NCBI RefSeq assembly: GCF_963677685.1
Contig: NZ_OY782185.1
Location: 124,001 to 188,000 of the forward strand
Source: an uncultured Bacteroides sp.
Lineage (GTDB): Bacteria > Bacteroidota > Bacteroidia > Bacteroidales > Bacteroidaceae
Direction: 5' to 3'
DNA length: 64,000 bases
The position numbers and the translations under genes were made by a program. The notes beneath the pieces were generated by a model, which did not search any database, was not told the DNA's origin, and saw only the letters and a list, made by a program, of their open reading frames with translations. Below, in pieces: positions 27,852 through 37,228 of this stretch. The first letter of the stretch is position 1, and every line of letters starts with the position of its first letter.

Positions 27852-29726
27852 ATGAGAAAATTAAGTGTAAAAGAGGGATCTATCTCCCTTCTTTTATTAC
27901 TAATTCCACTTTTGGACATTTCATGTGTAAATGACATATCAGACCATAAAACTGATGAAGGCAAAACTCCAATCAAACTATCCTCTAATATTGTAGATTT
28001 ACAAACCAGAATATCAGAAAGCGCTTTTAGTAATAATGACAGTGTAGGGCTATTTGTTATAACTCAACCTAATAAATTAAATGGAAAACGATTTGTCGAC
28101 AATATGCGCTTCACTTATTCCGAGCATTCTGACCTTCGTGCAGAAGAAGAAATATACTATCCTGAGAAAAATAAAAAATGCAATTTCATAAGTTACTATC
28201 CTTATAACCCTGCAGGAATCCCTGCAGAAAGTGATGAGATAGAGACGTCTGTCAAAGTTAATCAAAGTACAAAAAAGAATTTCTCTATATCTGATTTTAC
28301 TGTAGCTGAGACTAATGGAATAACCCCTAGTAATGAGTATGTAAAACTACAATATAAACATATATTTTGCAAAATAAAGCTTATATTAAGCACCAATGGC
28401 AAAATAAGAATGGATAGTATCTTAACATCTAACCCTAGAATATTCATAAACAATGTTGCCACTCACGCCATATATAACTTCAGTTCCAACAGTATCACAA
28501 AAACTGATATAATTAAACATATTACACCTCACGGGAAATGGAGAATATCAGGGGATAGTCTGATTGGAAAAGAAATGTTGATGATACCTCAAGATATCAA
28601 TAAGTCTGTCTATATTACTCTCAAGATTAATGAAAAAATTTATGAAACTCCTATAAAATGTGACTCCCCTCTGAAGTCAGGAGAGTCTCGTACAATAATA
28701 ATTAACTATAATGATATAAACAATAGCATTAGCAGTAAAATAAACCCAACTGTTACAGCATGGACCGAAGGCGAAAAGACAACTTTAGTAGCAGGAGAGG
28801 TAACAAATGCTATATTCTTAAGCAGTTTAAACTTTCAAGAGTCAAATGTATACAAAGTCATGTGCAACAATATTGAAATTGCTGAAATATGTAAAGAATA
28901 TCTTATATCAGACAACATCAATGCTCAAGCTATCGTGGAGTATCCAGTAACTAAAGGGAAAAGTGATTTAAGCAACGGAACCCTAATAAATATTTTGGGA
29001 GAAAGTGAAACTGATAAATTATGCGGTGGCAAAATATCTTGGAATACTACAGATGGAAGTTTAAAATATCTTCCGGGCAACTTATCCGAACCTTACGTTT
29101 TTTACATAAACTCTGAGGGTATTGTGTCTTTCAATAATGGTGCTAACTCTCCTCATATAAAATTAAAAGAAGACCTAATAATAGACAAAAGAAATTCAGA
29201 AGAAATCATATATCCGATCACTAAAATAGGAACGCAATATTGGATGGCAAAAAATCTAAAAACAAGTTATTATAATACTGGCAGAGCAATACACAGAAAA
29301 GAAGATCCGAACAATGAAGATGCAGGATATTGTAAACCATCTGACGAGTCAAGTTATTTTTTCTACAATGCCAAAGCTATAAGCAGTAATGAAATAGCTC
29401 CTATTGGATGGCGCATACCCTATTTAAATGATTGGCACAAGCTTGAGCAGTACATTCAGAATAATGCTTCAATACTTAAAAATGGAAATTATTGGAAAGA
29501 ATCAGAAAATCCTATTACAAACTTAACTGGTCTCAACATTGTTGCGGTAGGCTTTTTTAATCCGCAATATATCTACAAAACAGAAGAGGTTGGGTATTGG
29601 TCAACAAAAAGTGAAGATAGATCAGCTATAGACAAAATAACAATCTTAAAATATTCAACAAACACAATATCAGAGATATCTGACAATTACAAAGGAGCTT
29701 ATTCTGTCCGTTGTCTTAAGGAATAA
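27852..29726 (+). CDS. Fimbrillin-like lipoprotein with C-terminal FISUMP domain
   Basis: This 624-residue protein has a lipoprotein-type signal ending at Cys25. The N-terminal part resembles fimbrillin/Mfa-like adhesin subunits (about 35-300), with KKCNFISYYPYNPAGIPAES and LQYKHIFCKIKLILS, the typical YKHxFxKIxL beta-strand. A linker with repeats follows, then a FISUMP (Fibrobacter succinogenes major paralogous) domain at about 445-624: YPITKIGTQYWMAKNLKTS, YFFYNAKA, APIGWRIPYLNDWHKLEQYI and a final GAYSVRCLKE. It probably sits on the cell surface. The ligand is unknown. It is a single gene facing pepD. Confidence 0.82.
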   Translation: MRKLSVKEGSISLLLLLIPLLDISCVNDISDHKTDEGKTPIKLSSNIVDLQTRISESAFSNNDSVGLFVITQPNKLNGKRFVDNMRFTYSEHSDLRAEEEIYYPEKNKKCNFISYYPYNPAGIPAESDEIETSVKVNQSTKKNFSISDFTVAETNGITPSNEYVKLQYKHIFCKIKLILSTNGKIRMDSILTSNPRIFINNVATHAIYNFSSNSITKTDIIKHITPHGKWRISGDSLIGKEMLMIPQDINKSVYITLKINEKIYETPIKCDSPLKSGESRTIIINYNDINNSISSKINPTVTAWTEGEKTTLVAGEVTNAIFLSSLNFQESNVYKVMCNNIEIAEICKEYLISDNINAQAIVEYPVTKGKSDLSNGTLINILGESETDKLCGGKISWNTTDGSLKYLPGNLSEPYVFYINSEGIVSFNNGANSPHIKLKEDLIIDKRNSEEIIYPITKIGTQYWMAKNLKTSYYNTGRAIHRKEDPNNEDAGYCKPSDESSYFFYNAKAISSNEIAPIGWRIPYLNDWHKLEQYIQNNASILKNGNYWKESENPITNLTGLNIVAVGFFNPQYIYKTEEVGYWSTKSEDRSAIDKITILKYSTNTISEISDNYKGAYSVRCLKE

Positions 29727-29766
29727 CTACTTTCGGATAGAAGAAAATTCATATCCAAAAGTAGTT
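29725..29766. terminator. Bidirectional terminator hairpin
   Basis: AACTACTTT (29725-29733) pairs with AAAGTAGTT (29758-29766). After one mismatch, GGAT pairs with ATCC. The stem overlaps the stop codon of the fimbrillin-like gene and lies 9 bases from the end of the convergent pepD. Confidence 0.65.
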
Positions 29767-29775
29767 AAACAATCT

Positions 29776-31239
29776 CTAGTTATCTTTAAGAGGAGTTTGT
29801 TCTAATGTAGCTACAAGAAAATCGTAGAACTTAGAAACAGAAGGAATATAAGCTCTTTCATCTGGTGAATGAGGAGAACGTAAAGTTGGACCAAAAGAAA
29901 TCATATCCAAGCCAGGAACATTAGCACCAATAATGCCACACTCTAAGCCAGCATGAATAACTTTTACCGCCGGTTCAACACCAAACTGTTGTTTATACGA
30001 TTCTTTCATTGCATGAAGGATAGGAGAATTAACATCTGGTTGCCAACCTGAATATCCGCCAGTCATTTCCACTTTCATTCCTGCCATTGAAAAACAAGAT
30101 TCCAAACTTGTAGTTAGATATTCTTTCATACTATCAGAAGAACTACGAGCTAATATTTTTATATCAGCAACCCCTTTACTAATAGTTATAATTGCCAAGT
30201 TCGATGAAGTTTCTACAGTATCAGGTATTGATGGAATCATACGTGTCACACCGTTTTGGCAAGCAAAGATAGCATCAATCAGGTTATCTTGTATCTCTTC
30301 GGGTACAGCCCCTTCTGGTAAATCTACGCGCTCTGCTTTAAAGCTGATAGGTGTTTCAATAACAGAGAATTCTTCATTAAATAAATCCTCGCAATATTTC
30401 ACCAAGCTAAGTAATTCTTCTTCATTCTCTGCAGGAATAGTAACAACAGCATGTGCCTCACGAGGGATAGCATTGCGCATATTACCACCTTCCCAACTTA
30501 CTAAGCGAGCTTCATAAGTGGATACTGCTTCACGCACAAAACGAACCAACAATTTATTTGCATTTGCCCGTCCTTGATTAATTTCTAATCCAGAATGACC
30601 TCCACGTAAGCCTTTCAATGTCACTTTCAGTGCAATGTCTCCTTCTTCAGGAGCAACTTCTTTATATTGGAGAGAAGCAGTAACATCCATTCCACCAGCA
30701 CAGCCAATATAGAGTTCACCTTCATCTTCCGAATCCAAATTAAGAAGAATTTCTCCATCTAAAGTTCCTTGTTTCAAACCAAAAGCACCATACATGCCTG
30801 TTTCCTCATCCTTTGTAATCAAAGCTTCAAGCGGACCATGTTTCAATGATTTATCTTCCAAAATGGCCATAATAGCAGCTACTCCTAAACCATCATCAGC
30901 TCCCAAAGTAGTACCTTTAGCTTTAACCCAATCTCCATCAATATACGTTTCAATCGGATCAGTCTCAAAATTATGTACCGTATCATTATTTTTTTGCGGA
31001 ACCATGTCCATATGAGCCTGCAATATAACCCCTTTCCTATTTTCCATACCCGGAGTAGCGGGTTTGCGAATTATAACATTTCCCACTTCATCGGTAAAGG
31101 ATTCCAATCCATGTTTTTTACCAAAATCAAGCAAGAAATCTGTCACAGGCTTCATAAATCCTGAAGGACGAGGAATTTGAGTAAGAGAATAAAAATTGGT
31201 CCACACATTTTGTGGATTTAATGATTGAATTGTTTTCAT
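29776..31239 (-). CDS. pepD: Aminoacyl-histidine dipeptidase (PepD, M20C)
   Basis: A 487-residue cytoplasmic zinc peptidase that cleaves Xaa-His dipeptides such as carnosine and other dipeptides. The start SLNPQNVWTNFYSLTQIPRPSG fits the family. Metal sites are ILQAHMDMVPQKN, TLGADDGLGVAAIMA and TKDEETGMYGAFGL. DLDMISFGPTLRSPHSPDER near the C-terminus carries the last metal histidine. The length is normal. The start codon overlaps the end of the upstream flippase-like gene by 4 bases. Confidence 0.95.
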   Translation of the reverse strand: MKTIQSLNPQNVWTNFYSLTQIPRPSGFMKPVTDFLLDFGKKHGLESFTDEVGNVIIRKPATPGMENRKGVILQAHMDMVPQKNNDTVHNFETDPIETYIDGDWVKAKGTTLGADDGLGVAAIMAILEDKSLKHGPLEALITKDEETGMYGAFGLKQGTLDGEILLNLDSEDEGELYIGCAGGMDVTASLQYKEVAPEEGDIALKVTLKGLRGGHSGLEINQGRANANKLLVRFVREAVSTYEARLVSWEGGNMRNAIPREAHAVVTIPAENEEELLSLVKYCEDLFNEEFSVIETPISFKAERVDLPEGAVPEEIQDNLIDAIFACQNGVTRMIPSIPDTVETSSNLAIITISKGVADIKILARSSSDSMKEYLTTSLESCFSMAGMKVEMTGGYSGWQPDVNSPILHAMKESYKQQFGVEPAVKVIHAGLECGIIGANVPGLDMISFGPTLRSPHSPDERAYIPSVSKFYDFLVATLEQTPLKDN

Positions 31240-32225
31240 ACGTTATGTTTTTTATTTATAAACGGTAAAGCCACCAAACCATACACGCCCAACAAAACTA
31301 CTAAAAAGGTTTGAATACCATGCACCAGTAAAGCAAAAATTCCCGCATCAGTTTCATTTACTCCATAAAGTATCATCATAGAAATAACAGCAAAATGCCA
31401 AGGACCTGCTCCATTAGGAGTCGGAACAATAACAGCAAAACTACCTCCTACAAACAAGACTAATCCGGCTAACAAGCCTAAATTAGAGGAAAAGGGGAAA
31501 CAATAAAAGGTAACATAAAACTGCATAAAATAACAAAACCAAATAAGTACAGTATAGAGAATAAATAAATATATATTATTCACTTTCTTTAATGACATAA
31601 TTCCTTCCCAAACATTAAGGACAATACCACGCATTTTTTCAAAGAACGATAGCGTTTTCAGTAGATAATATAATAGAACACTTACGCCAATGACACAAAA
31701 CAAAATAATATAAAATTCAGCAGAAGTAAAAAACTCACCTATAGAATGAACATTAGTTCCCGTTTTCTCAAAAAACCGATTAAAAACATTTATTTGAAGT
31801 AACAACGTTACAGAAGTAATAAGAACAACGCATAAAGAATCAATCAAACGTTCCGTAACGACAGTACCTAAAGATTTAGAGAAGGATACACCGTCATATT
31901 TAGAAAGAATCCCACAACGAGAAACCTCTCCAACCCTAGGCAGTAACAAATTAGCCGCATATGAGATAAAAATAGCGTTAACACAGTTACTCGTTTTAGG
32001 GAACGCACCTAAAGGGGCTAATGTTTGCTTCCAGCGCCAACCACGAAAAATATGGCTAAACACACCAAAGACTAAAGAAAGTAGCATCCACCACCAGTTA
32101 AGCTCATGAAAAATAACATCACCTATTTTTGAAAAGTCAAAATCTCGATATACCCAAAAGAGAATAACCCCTCCTAAAACAAGCGGTAAGAGAAGTTTCA
32201 GTGCTTTTTTTATTAGTTTCTTCAT
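31236..32225 (-). CDS. Flippase-like membrane protein (LPG synthase TM-domain / UPF0104 family)
   Basis: This 329-residue integral membrane protein has about eight hydrophobic segments and matches the lysylphosphatidylglycerol synthase transmembrane family (AglD/MprF N-domain). It carries the conserved HIFRGWRWKQTLAPLG and LLPRVGEVSRCGIL motifs and an FVVIVPTPNGAGPWHFAV-like loop (written here as AVIVPTPNGAGPWHFA). It lacks the soluble synthase domain, so it resembles the flippase half. Its lipid substrate is unknown. It is translationally coupled to pepD (ATGA overlap), a pairing without an obvious biochemical reason. Confidence 0.85.
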   Translation of the reverse strand: MKKLIKKALKLLLPLVLGGVILFWVYRDFDFSKIGDVIFHELNWWWMLLSLVFGVFSHIFRGWRWKQTLAPLGAFPKTSNCVNAIFISYAANLLLPRVGEVSRCGILSKYDGVSFSKSLGTVVTERLIDSLCVVLITSVTLLLQINVFNRFFEKTGTNVHSIGEFFTSAEFYIILFCVIGVSVLLYYLLKTLSFFEKMRGIVLNVWEGIMSLKKVNNIYLFILYTVLIWFCYFMQFYVTFYCFPFSSNLGLLAGLVLFVGGSFAVIVPTPNGAGPWHFAVISMMILYGVNETDAGIFALLVHGIQTFLVVLLGVYGLVALPFINKKHNV

Positions 32226-32235
32226 TTAAAAGAAT

Positions 32236-32258
32236 TACCTTTGTCTGCTGCAAAGATA
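32236..32258. promoter_or_regulatory. Back-to-back -7 boxes for rsmA (+) and the flippase-like gene (-)
   Basis: TACCTTTG at 32236-32243 (+) and TATCTTTG at 32258-32251 (-) both fit TAnnTTTG. They are separated by only 7 bases, so the two polymerases would occlude one another. Clear -33 boxes are missing on both sides. Confidence 0.45.
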
Positions 32259-32306
32259 ACACGTTATCAGCAAAATATTTACCAATAAACATTAAAATGT
32301 GAAAGA

Positions 32307-33104
32307 ATGAAATTAGTAAAACCTAAGAAATTTCTAGGACAACATTTTTTAAAAGATTTAAAGGTTGCTCAAGATATAGCCGACACAGTTGACATTCTTC
32401 CAGAGCTTCCTATATTAGAAGTTGGACCTGGGATGGGAGTTCTAACACAGTTTCTTGTCAAAAAAGAACGTGAAGTTAAAGTAGTAGAAGTAGATTACGA
32501 ATCTGTATCTTACTTGCGTGAAGCTTATCCTTCACTTGAAAACCAGATTATTGAAGATGATTTTCTTAAAATGAACTTAAAGCGTGTTTTCGATGACAAA
32601 CCATTTATATTAACAGGCAACTACCCTTATAATATATCAAGCCAAATATTCTTCAAAATGTTGGAGAACAAAGATTTGATACCCTGCTGCACTGGAATGA
32701 TACAGAAAGAAGTCGCCGAAAGAATAGCTTCTAATCCGGGTAAAAAAGCTTATGGAATACTCAGCGTACTTATACAAGCATGGTATAAAGTAGAATATCT
32801 TTTTACTGTCAGCGAACAGGTATTTAATCCTCCGCCAAAAGTTAAAAGTGCAGTTATACGCATGACTAGAAATGAAACGACAGAGTTAGGATGCGACGAA
32901 AAACTTTTCAAATTAGTAGTTAAGACAACCTTTAATCAACGCAGAAAAACATTGCGTAATTCAATTAAGCCGATATTAGGCAAGGATTGCCCTTTAACTC
33001 AAGACCCAATATTCAACAAACGCCCCGAACAACTTTCTGTGAATGAATTTATTGATCTCACCAATAAAGTAGAGAAAGAACTCGAAGTTCAACAAGCAAA
33101 GTAA
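32307..33104 (+). CDS. rsmA: 16S rRNA A1518/A1519 dimethyltransferase (RsmA/KsgA)
   Basis: A 265-residue SAM-dependent enzyme that dimethylates two adjacent adenosines in the 3' hairpin of 16S rRNA during 30S maturation. Motif X KKFLGQHFL, the SAM loop LEVGPGMGVLT and the catalytic motif IV ILTGNYPYNIS (N-Y-P-Y in place of the commoner N-L-P-Y) are all present. The C-terminal helical domain has TFNQRRKTLRNS. The length is normal. It is followed by mgtE after 37 bases. Confidence 0.96.
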   Translation: MKLVKPKKFLGQHFLKDLKVAQDIADTVDILPELPILEVGPGMGVLTQFLVKKEREVKVVEVDYESVSYLREAYPSLENQIIEDDFLKMNLKRVFDDKPFILTGNYPYNISSQIFFKMLENKDLIPCCTGMIQKEVAERIASNPGKKAYGILSVLIQAWYKVEYLFTVSEQVFNPPPKVKSAVIRMTRNETTELGCDEKLFKLVVKTTFNQRRKTLRNSIKPILGKDCPLTQDPIFNKRPEQLSVNEFIDLTNKVEKELEVQQAK

Positions 33105-33141
33105 TACCAAGATAGAAATTTCTAGAAATACAGGACCGAAA

Positions 33142-34482
33142 GTGAACGAAGAATACATTGACAACATAAAAAGACTTATCGACATCAAAGAAGCCGATCA
33201 AGTGAAAGAACTGCTTACCGACCTTCATCCGGCAGACATAGCAGAGTTGTGTAATGAAATAACTGCGGAAGAAGCTAAATTCATTTATCGCTTACTCGAC
33301 AATGAAACAGCGGCAGACGTTTTGGTAGAAATGGATGAAGAAATAAGAAAAGAATTCTTAGAAGTTCTTCCTTCAGAGACTATTGCTAAAAGATTTGTTG
33401 ATTATATGGACACGGATGATGCTGTAGACATTATACGTGATTTAGATGAAGAAAAACAAGAAGAGATATTATCACACATAGAAGACATAGAGCAAGCTGG
33501 TGATATTGTAGATCTATTAAAATATGATGAAGACACAGCAGGTGGTTTGATGGGTACAGAGATGGTTACTGTCAATGAAAATTGGAGTATGCCGGAATGC
33601 CTTAAAGAGATGCGCTTGCAAGCTGAAGATCTAGACGAAATTTACTACGTTTATGTGATTGATGATGATGAAAGATTAAAAGGAGTATTTCCTCTAAAGA
33701 AAATGATCACCTCACCCTCAGTTTCTAAAGTTAAACACGTAATGAAAAAGGAGCCGATCTCTGTTAGAGTTGATACTCCTATAGATGAGGTGGTACAAAC
33801 CATTGAAAAATATGACCTCGTTGCTGTCCCTGTCACTGACAGTATCGGACGTTTAGTAGGGCAAATAACTGTAGATGATGTAATGGATGAAGTCCGCGAA
33901 CAATCTGAACGTGATTATCAATTAGCATCAGGTCTTTCGCAAGACGTAGAAACGGATGATAGCGTAATAAAACAAACCTCTGCGCGACTCCCTTGGTTAC
34001 TAATAGGAATGCTGGGAGGAATAGGCAATTCCATGATTTTAGGCAATTTCGGAACCACTTTTGCAACACACCCTGAGATGGCGTTATATATCCCTTTAAT
34101 TGGTGGAACAGGAGGAAATGTAGGGACACAATCTTCTGCACTCATCGTGCAAGGATTAGCAAATAGTTCACTAGATGCCAAAGATACTTTTAAACAAATA
34201 GTAAAAGAATCAGTCGTTGCAATCATTAATGCAACAATTATTTCTTTATTAGTCTACATTTATAACTTTATTCGTTTTGGTTCTGCGGCAACTGTAACTT
34301 ATTCTGTATCAATCAGTTTATTCGCAGTTGTTATGTTTGCCTCTATATTTGGGACATTTGTTCCTATGACTTTAGAGAAACTTAAAATAGACCCCGCTAT
34401 CGCAACAGGTCCTTTCATCTCCATAACAAATGACATCATAGGAATGATGCTCTACATGGGTATTACCGTATTATTATCTTAA
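33142..34482 (+). CDS. mgtE: Magnesium transporter MgtE
   Basis: A 446-residue dimeric Mg2+ channel. The cytoplasmic N domain (about 1-130, superhelical with HPADIAELCNEI) is followed by a CBS pair (about 135-255, including DEDTAGGLMGTEMVTVNENW and a second CBS) that gates the pore in response to Mg2+. A five-helix membrane domain (about 275-446) includes LPWLLIGMLGGI, GGTGGNVGTQSSALIVQGLA and AIATGPFISITNDIIGMMLY. The start codon is GTG. A cotranscript with rsmA is plausible. Confidence 0.95.
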   Translation: MNEEYIDNIKRLIDIKEADQVKELLTDLHPADIAELCNEITAEEAKFIYRLLDNETAADVLVEMDEEIRKEFLEVLPSETIAKRFVDYMDTDDAVDIIRDLDEEKQEEILSHIEDIEQAGDIVDLLKYDEDTAGGLMGTEMVTVNENWSMPECLKEMRLQAEDLDEIYYVYVIDDDERLKGVFPLKKMITSPSVSKVKHVMKKEPISVRVDTPIDEVVQTIEKYDLVAVPVTDSIGRLVGQITVDDVMDEVREQSERDYQLASGLSQDVETDDSVIKQTSARLPWLLIGMLGGIGNSMILGNFGTTFATHPEMALYIPLIGGTGGNVGTQSSALIVQGLANSSLDAKDTFKQIVKESVVAIINATIISLLVYIYNFIRFGSAATVTYSVSISLFAVVMFASIFGTFVPMTLEKLKIDPAIATGPFISITNDIIGMMLYMGITVLLS

Positions 34483-34597
34483 AGATCGGCAAACAAGAAA
34501 AAAAATGAAAAAAAATTATGAGGTAATTATTTTATTTCATTAATTTGTGCATTAATGAATAAGAAGGTTTAACCCCCTTTCCATAAATAGAAATACA

Positions 34598-36442
34598 ATG
34601 ATGGACTCTCATGAAACTAGCCTCCCTACACAACAAGGAGATTTAGAAGAAGAAAAGAACGTTTCTACTACCTCAGAAACACAAGAAATAAAAGCGGAAA
34701 CAGAAAATGACACCGCAAAAGAAGTTGAGAAAGAATCAAAGCCAACAAAAAAAAGTGTTTTAAAACGCCTAAATGAGTTAGCCAAAGACCCTGAAAATTC
34801 AACTAAATCAGAACTTGATACACTAAAACAAACTTTTTACAAGCTTCACAACACAGAAATAGAAGCAAAAAGAAAAGCTTTCATTGAAAACGGTGGAAAG
34901 GAAGAAGATTATGCTTCTGGAAATGATGAGATAGAAAACGAATTTAAAAACGTTATGTCCGTTATTAAAGAGAAGCGAAATGCACAAATGGCCGAAATAG
35001 AAAAACAAAAAGAAAATAACCTGGATATAAAACTATCTATTTTAGCACAACTTAAAGAATTAACAGAATCTTCTCAAAACACAAACAAATCATATAACGA
35101 ATTCAAAAAGCTACAAAAACAATGGAATGAAATCAAGTTAATTCCACAGGCTAGAATGAATGAGCTTTGGAGAAACTACCAACTCTACGTTGAAAAGTTC
35201 TATGATATCTTAAAACTTAATAATGAATTTCGCGATTACGACTTCAAAAAAAACTTAGAAATAAAAACAAAGTTATGCGAGGCCGCAGAAAAATTGACAG
35301 AAGAGTCTGATGTAATTTCAGCATTCCATCAATTACAAAAGCTGCATCAGGAATTCAGAGACACAGGTCCAGTTGCAAAAGAATTGAGAGAAGAGATATG
35401 GACCAGGTTTAAAACTGCATCAACCCAAATCAACCGTGCTCACCAAGAACATTTTGAGCAGCTCAAAGAATCTGAACAACATAACTTAGATCAAAAAACT
35501 GTTATATGTGAAATTGTTGAATCCATAGAATATGGGGAATTAACCACATTCGCAACATGGGAAAGCAAAACAAGAGAAGTCATTGCATTGCAGAATAAAT
35601 GGAAGACGATTGGCTTTGCCCCAAGAAAAATGAATGTAAAAATCTTCGATCGGTTCAGAAAGGCCTGTGATAACTTCTTCAAAAAGAAAAGCGAATTTTA
35701 CAAAATTCTCAAAGAAAACATGGCTGAGAATTTAGAAAAGAAAAAAAATCTATGTGAAAGAGCAGAAGCTTTAAAAGACAGCACAGATTGGAAAGAAACA
35801 GCTAACGCTCTCAGCAAACTACAAAGAGAGTGGAAAGAGGTTGGTCCTGTAGCAAAAAAATATTCTGATGCTGTATGGCATCGTTTTATCACAGCTTGTG
35901 ATTACTTCTTCGATCAAAAAAATAAAGCAACCTCCTCTCAACGTTCCGATGAAGTACAAAACTTAGAAAAGAAAAAAGAAATCATCAACCGACTAACATC
36001 TATCAAAGACAATACTAGTCCAGAAGATTCTGAAGCATTAGTTCGCGAAATAATGAAAGAATGGAATGCAATAGGACATGTACCTTTTAAAGAGAAAGAT
36101 AATATATACAAACAGTATCATACACTTGTTGATGAAATATTTGATCAGTTACATATTAGTGTATCCAATAGAAAACTAGATAATTTTAAAGCATCTATTA
36201 CTTCTCAAGGAAACTCTCAATCTCTTTATAAAGAACGTGAGAAACTAATGCGCATTTATGACAACATGAAAAATGAGCTACAAACATACGAGAATAATCT
36301 AGGATTTTTAACTTCTTCTTCACAGAAAGGAAATAGTCTCTTAACTGAAATTAATCGTAAAGTAGAGAAATTAAAGGCTGACATTGAGTTAACGCTCCAA
36401 AAAATAAATGCCATTGATAATTCGATAAAAACAGAAGAATAA
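34598..36442 (+). CDS. DUF349 repeat protein
   Basis: This 614-residue, highly charged, mostly helical protein has an N-terminal disordered Glu/Lys/Thr-rich region (about 1-50) and around five repeats of the DUF349 helical motif. They are recognisable by LQKQWNEIKLIPQARMNELW, LHQEFRDTGPVAKELREEIW, LQNKWKTIGFAPRKMNVKIF, LQREWKEVGPVAKKYSDAVW and a MKEWNAIGHVPFKEKDNIY variant. A coiled-coil tail follows (about 545-610). No signal peptide is present. The family is widespread in Bacteroidota and its function is unestablished. The conserved [W/F]-x-x-[I/V/T]-G-x-[V/A]-[P/A] core suggests a repeated binding surface. Confidence 0.9.
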   Translation: MMDSHETSLPTQQGDLEEEKNVSTTSETQEIKAETENDTAKEVEKESKPTKKSVLKRLNELAKDPENSTKSELDTLKQTFYKLHNTEIEAKRKAFIENGGKEEDYASGNDEIENEFKNVMSVIKEKRNAQMAEIEKQKENNLDIKLSILAQLKELTESSQNTNKSYNEFKKLQKQWNEIKLIPQARMNELWRNYQLYVEKFYDILKLNNEFRDYDFKKNLEIKTKLCEAAEKLTEESDVISAFHQLQKLHQEFRDTGPVAKELREEIWTRFKTASTQINRAHQEHFEQLKESEQHNLDQKTVICEIVESIEYGELTTFATWESKTREVIALQNKWKTIGFAPRKMNVKIFDRFRKACDNFFKKKSEFYKILKENMAENLEKKKNLCERAEALKDSTDWKETANALSKLQREWKEVGPVAKKYSDAVWHRFITACDYFFDQKNKATSSQRSDEVQNLEKKKEIINRLTSIKDNTSPEDSEALVREIMKEWNAIGHVPFKEKDNIYKQYHTLVDEIFDQLHISVSNRKLDNFKASITSQGNSQSLYKEREKLMRIYDNMKNELQTYENNLGFLTSSSQKGNSLLTEINRKVEKLKADIELTLQKINAIDNSIKTEE

Positions 36443-36480
36443 ACATTTGATTTTCACCAAGAAAAATAGATAACAAAAAA

Positions 36481-36513
36481 GCGAAAAAGACTAACTAGTT
36501 TTTTTCGCTTTTT
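36481..36513. terminator. Bidirectional terminator between the DUF349 gene and tRNA-Gln
   Basis: GCGAAAAA (36481-36488) pairs with TTTTTCGC (36501-36508). A-runs precede it and T-runs follow. It serves the DUF349 gene on plus and the tRNA gene on minus. Confidence 0.75.
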
Positions 36514-36518
36514 AATTG

Positions 36519-36589
36519 TTGGGCTACCAGGATTCGAACCTGGAATATCAGGACCAGAATCTGAAGTGTTACCATTACACCATAGCCCA
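36519..36589 (-). tRNA. tRNA-Gln (anticodon CTG)
   Basis: A 71-nt cloverleaf. The acceptor stem is TGGGCTA / TAGCCCA, the D-arm is GGTGTAATGGTAACAC, the anticodon loop is TTCTGGT with CTG, and the T-arm is CCAGGTTCGAATCCTGG. CCA is not encoded (ACA follows). The anticodon stem TCAGA / CCTGA has an A-C mismatch next to the loop. CTG reads CAG codons. Bacteria usually also carry a TTG-anticodon tRNA-Gln elsewhere. Confidence 0.95.
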
Positions 36590-36602
36590 TTCAATTCGGC
36601 TG

Positions 36603-36632
36603 CAAAGATACAAATAAATTGGAATGAGCAAA
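36603..36632 (-). promoter_or_regulatory. tRNA-Gln promoter
   Basis: On the minus strand TTTG (36632-36629), 18 bases, then TATCTTTG (36610-36603), ending 13 bases before the tRNA 5' end. It is a good match to the Bacteroides promoter with spacing one base short. Confidence 0.7.
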
Positions 36633-36732
36633 TAAAAAACGCCTTTTTATCTTAAAAAGTATCTCAAAGAAAGGAGAAAAAATAGAGTATCCCTAAAAAA
36701 AAACAAAAAAAAGAATAGATTTACTCCGTTAC

Positions 36733-36764
36733 TTTCACCGATACAATAAATCAATGTATATTTG
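36733..36764 (+). promoter_or_regulatory. Promoter of rsfS-ftsH-cdsA
   Basis: TTTC (36733-36736), 20 bases, then TATATTTG (36757-36764). The -7 box is perfect and the -33 box has one mismatch. The leader of about 90 bases contains a 7-bp hairpin (AACAATG 36791-36797 with CATTGTT 36808-36814) of unknown role. Confidence 0.6.
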
Positions 36765-36859
36765 TAAAATATATCGAGCTTGCGTTCGAAAACAATGCCA
36801 GCACAAACATTGTTATAATGCTAAAAATAAAAGAAATATAATCTAATTTCATTTCATAG

Positions 36860-37219
36860 ATGAACGAGACAAAGGAATTAATAGAAAAAATAAAAGAGGG
36901 TATTCAAGAGAAAAAAGGGAAAAATATTATTGTAGCAGATCTTACCAAAATAGAAGATACAATATGCAATTACTTCATCATCTGCCAAGGCAACTCACCA
37001 TCCCAAGTAAGTGCCATTGTTGATTCAATCAAAGAATTTACAAAAAAAGGAGTAAATGTAAAACCTTGTGGCATAGATGGGCTCAACAACGCTGAATGGG
37101 TTGCGATGGATTATTCGAATGTGTTGGTACATATTTTCTTACCGGAAACCAGAGCTTATTATAATTTAGAGAATCTATGGGCTGACGCTAAACTAACCAC
37201 TATTCCTGGTATTGACTAA
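36860..37219 (+). CDS. rsfS: Ribosome silencing factor RsfS
   Basis: A 119-residue protein that binds ribosomal protein uL14 and blocks subunit joining when nutrients run low. Family features are the helix-rich start (ELIEKIKEGIQEKKGKNI), DLTKIEDTICNYFIICQGNSPSQVSAI and the C-terminal AEWVAMDYSNVLVHIFLPETRAYYNLENLW. The length is normal. It precedes ftsH by 9 bases, a conserved order in Bacteroidota. Confidence 0.95.
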   Translation: MNETKELIEKIKEGIQEKKGKNIIVADLTKIEDTICNYFIICQGNSPSQVSAIVDSIKEFTKKGVNVKPCGIDGLNNAEWVAMDYSNVLVHIFLPETRAYYNLENLWADAKLTTIPGID

Positions 37220-37228
37220 TTAAAAAAC

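Noticed and set aside
34598..36442. Myosin/SMC-like coiled-coil protein
   Set aside because: The regularly repeated W/F-x-x-I/V-G core shows DUF349 repeats. The long helices are part of those repeats, not a continuous coiled coil.
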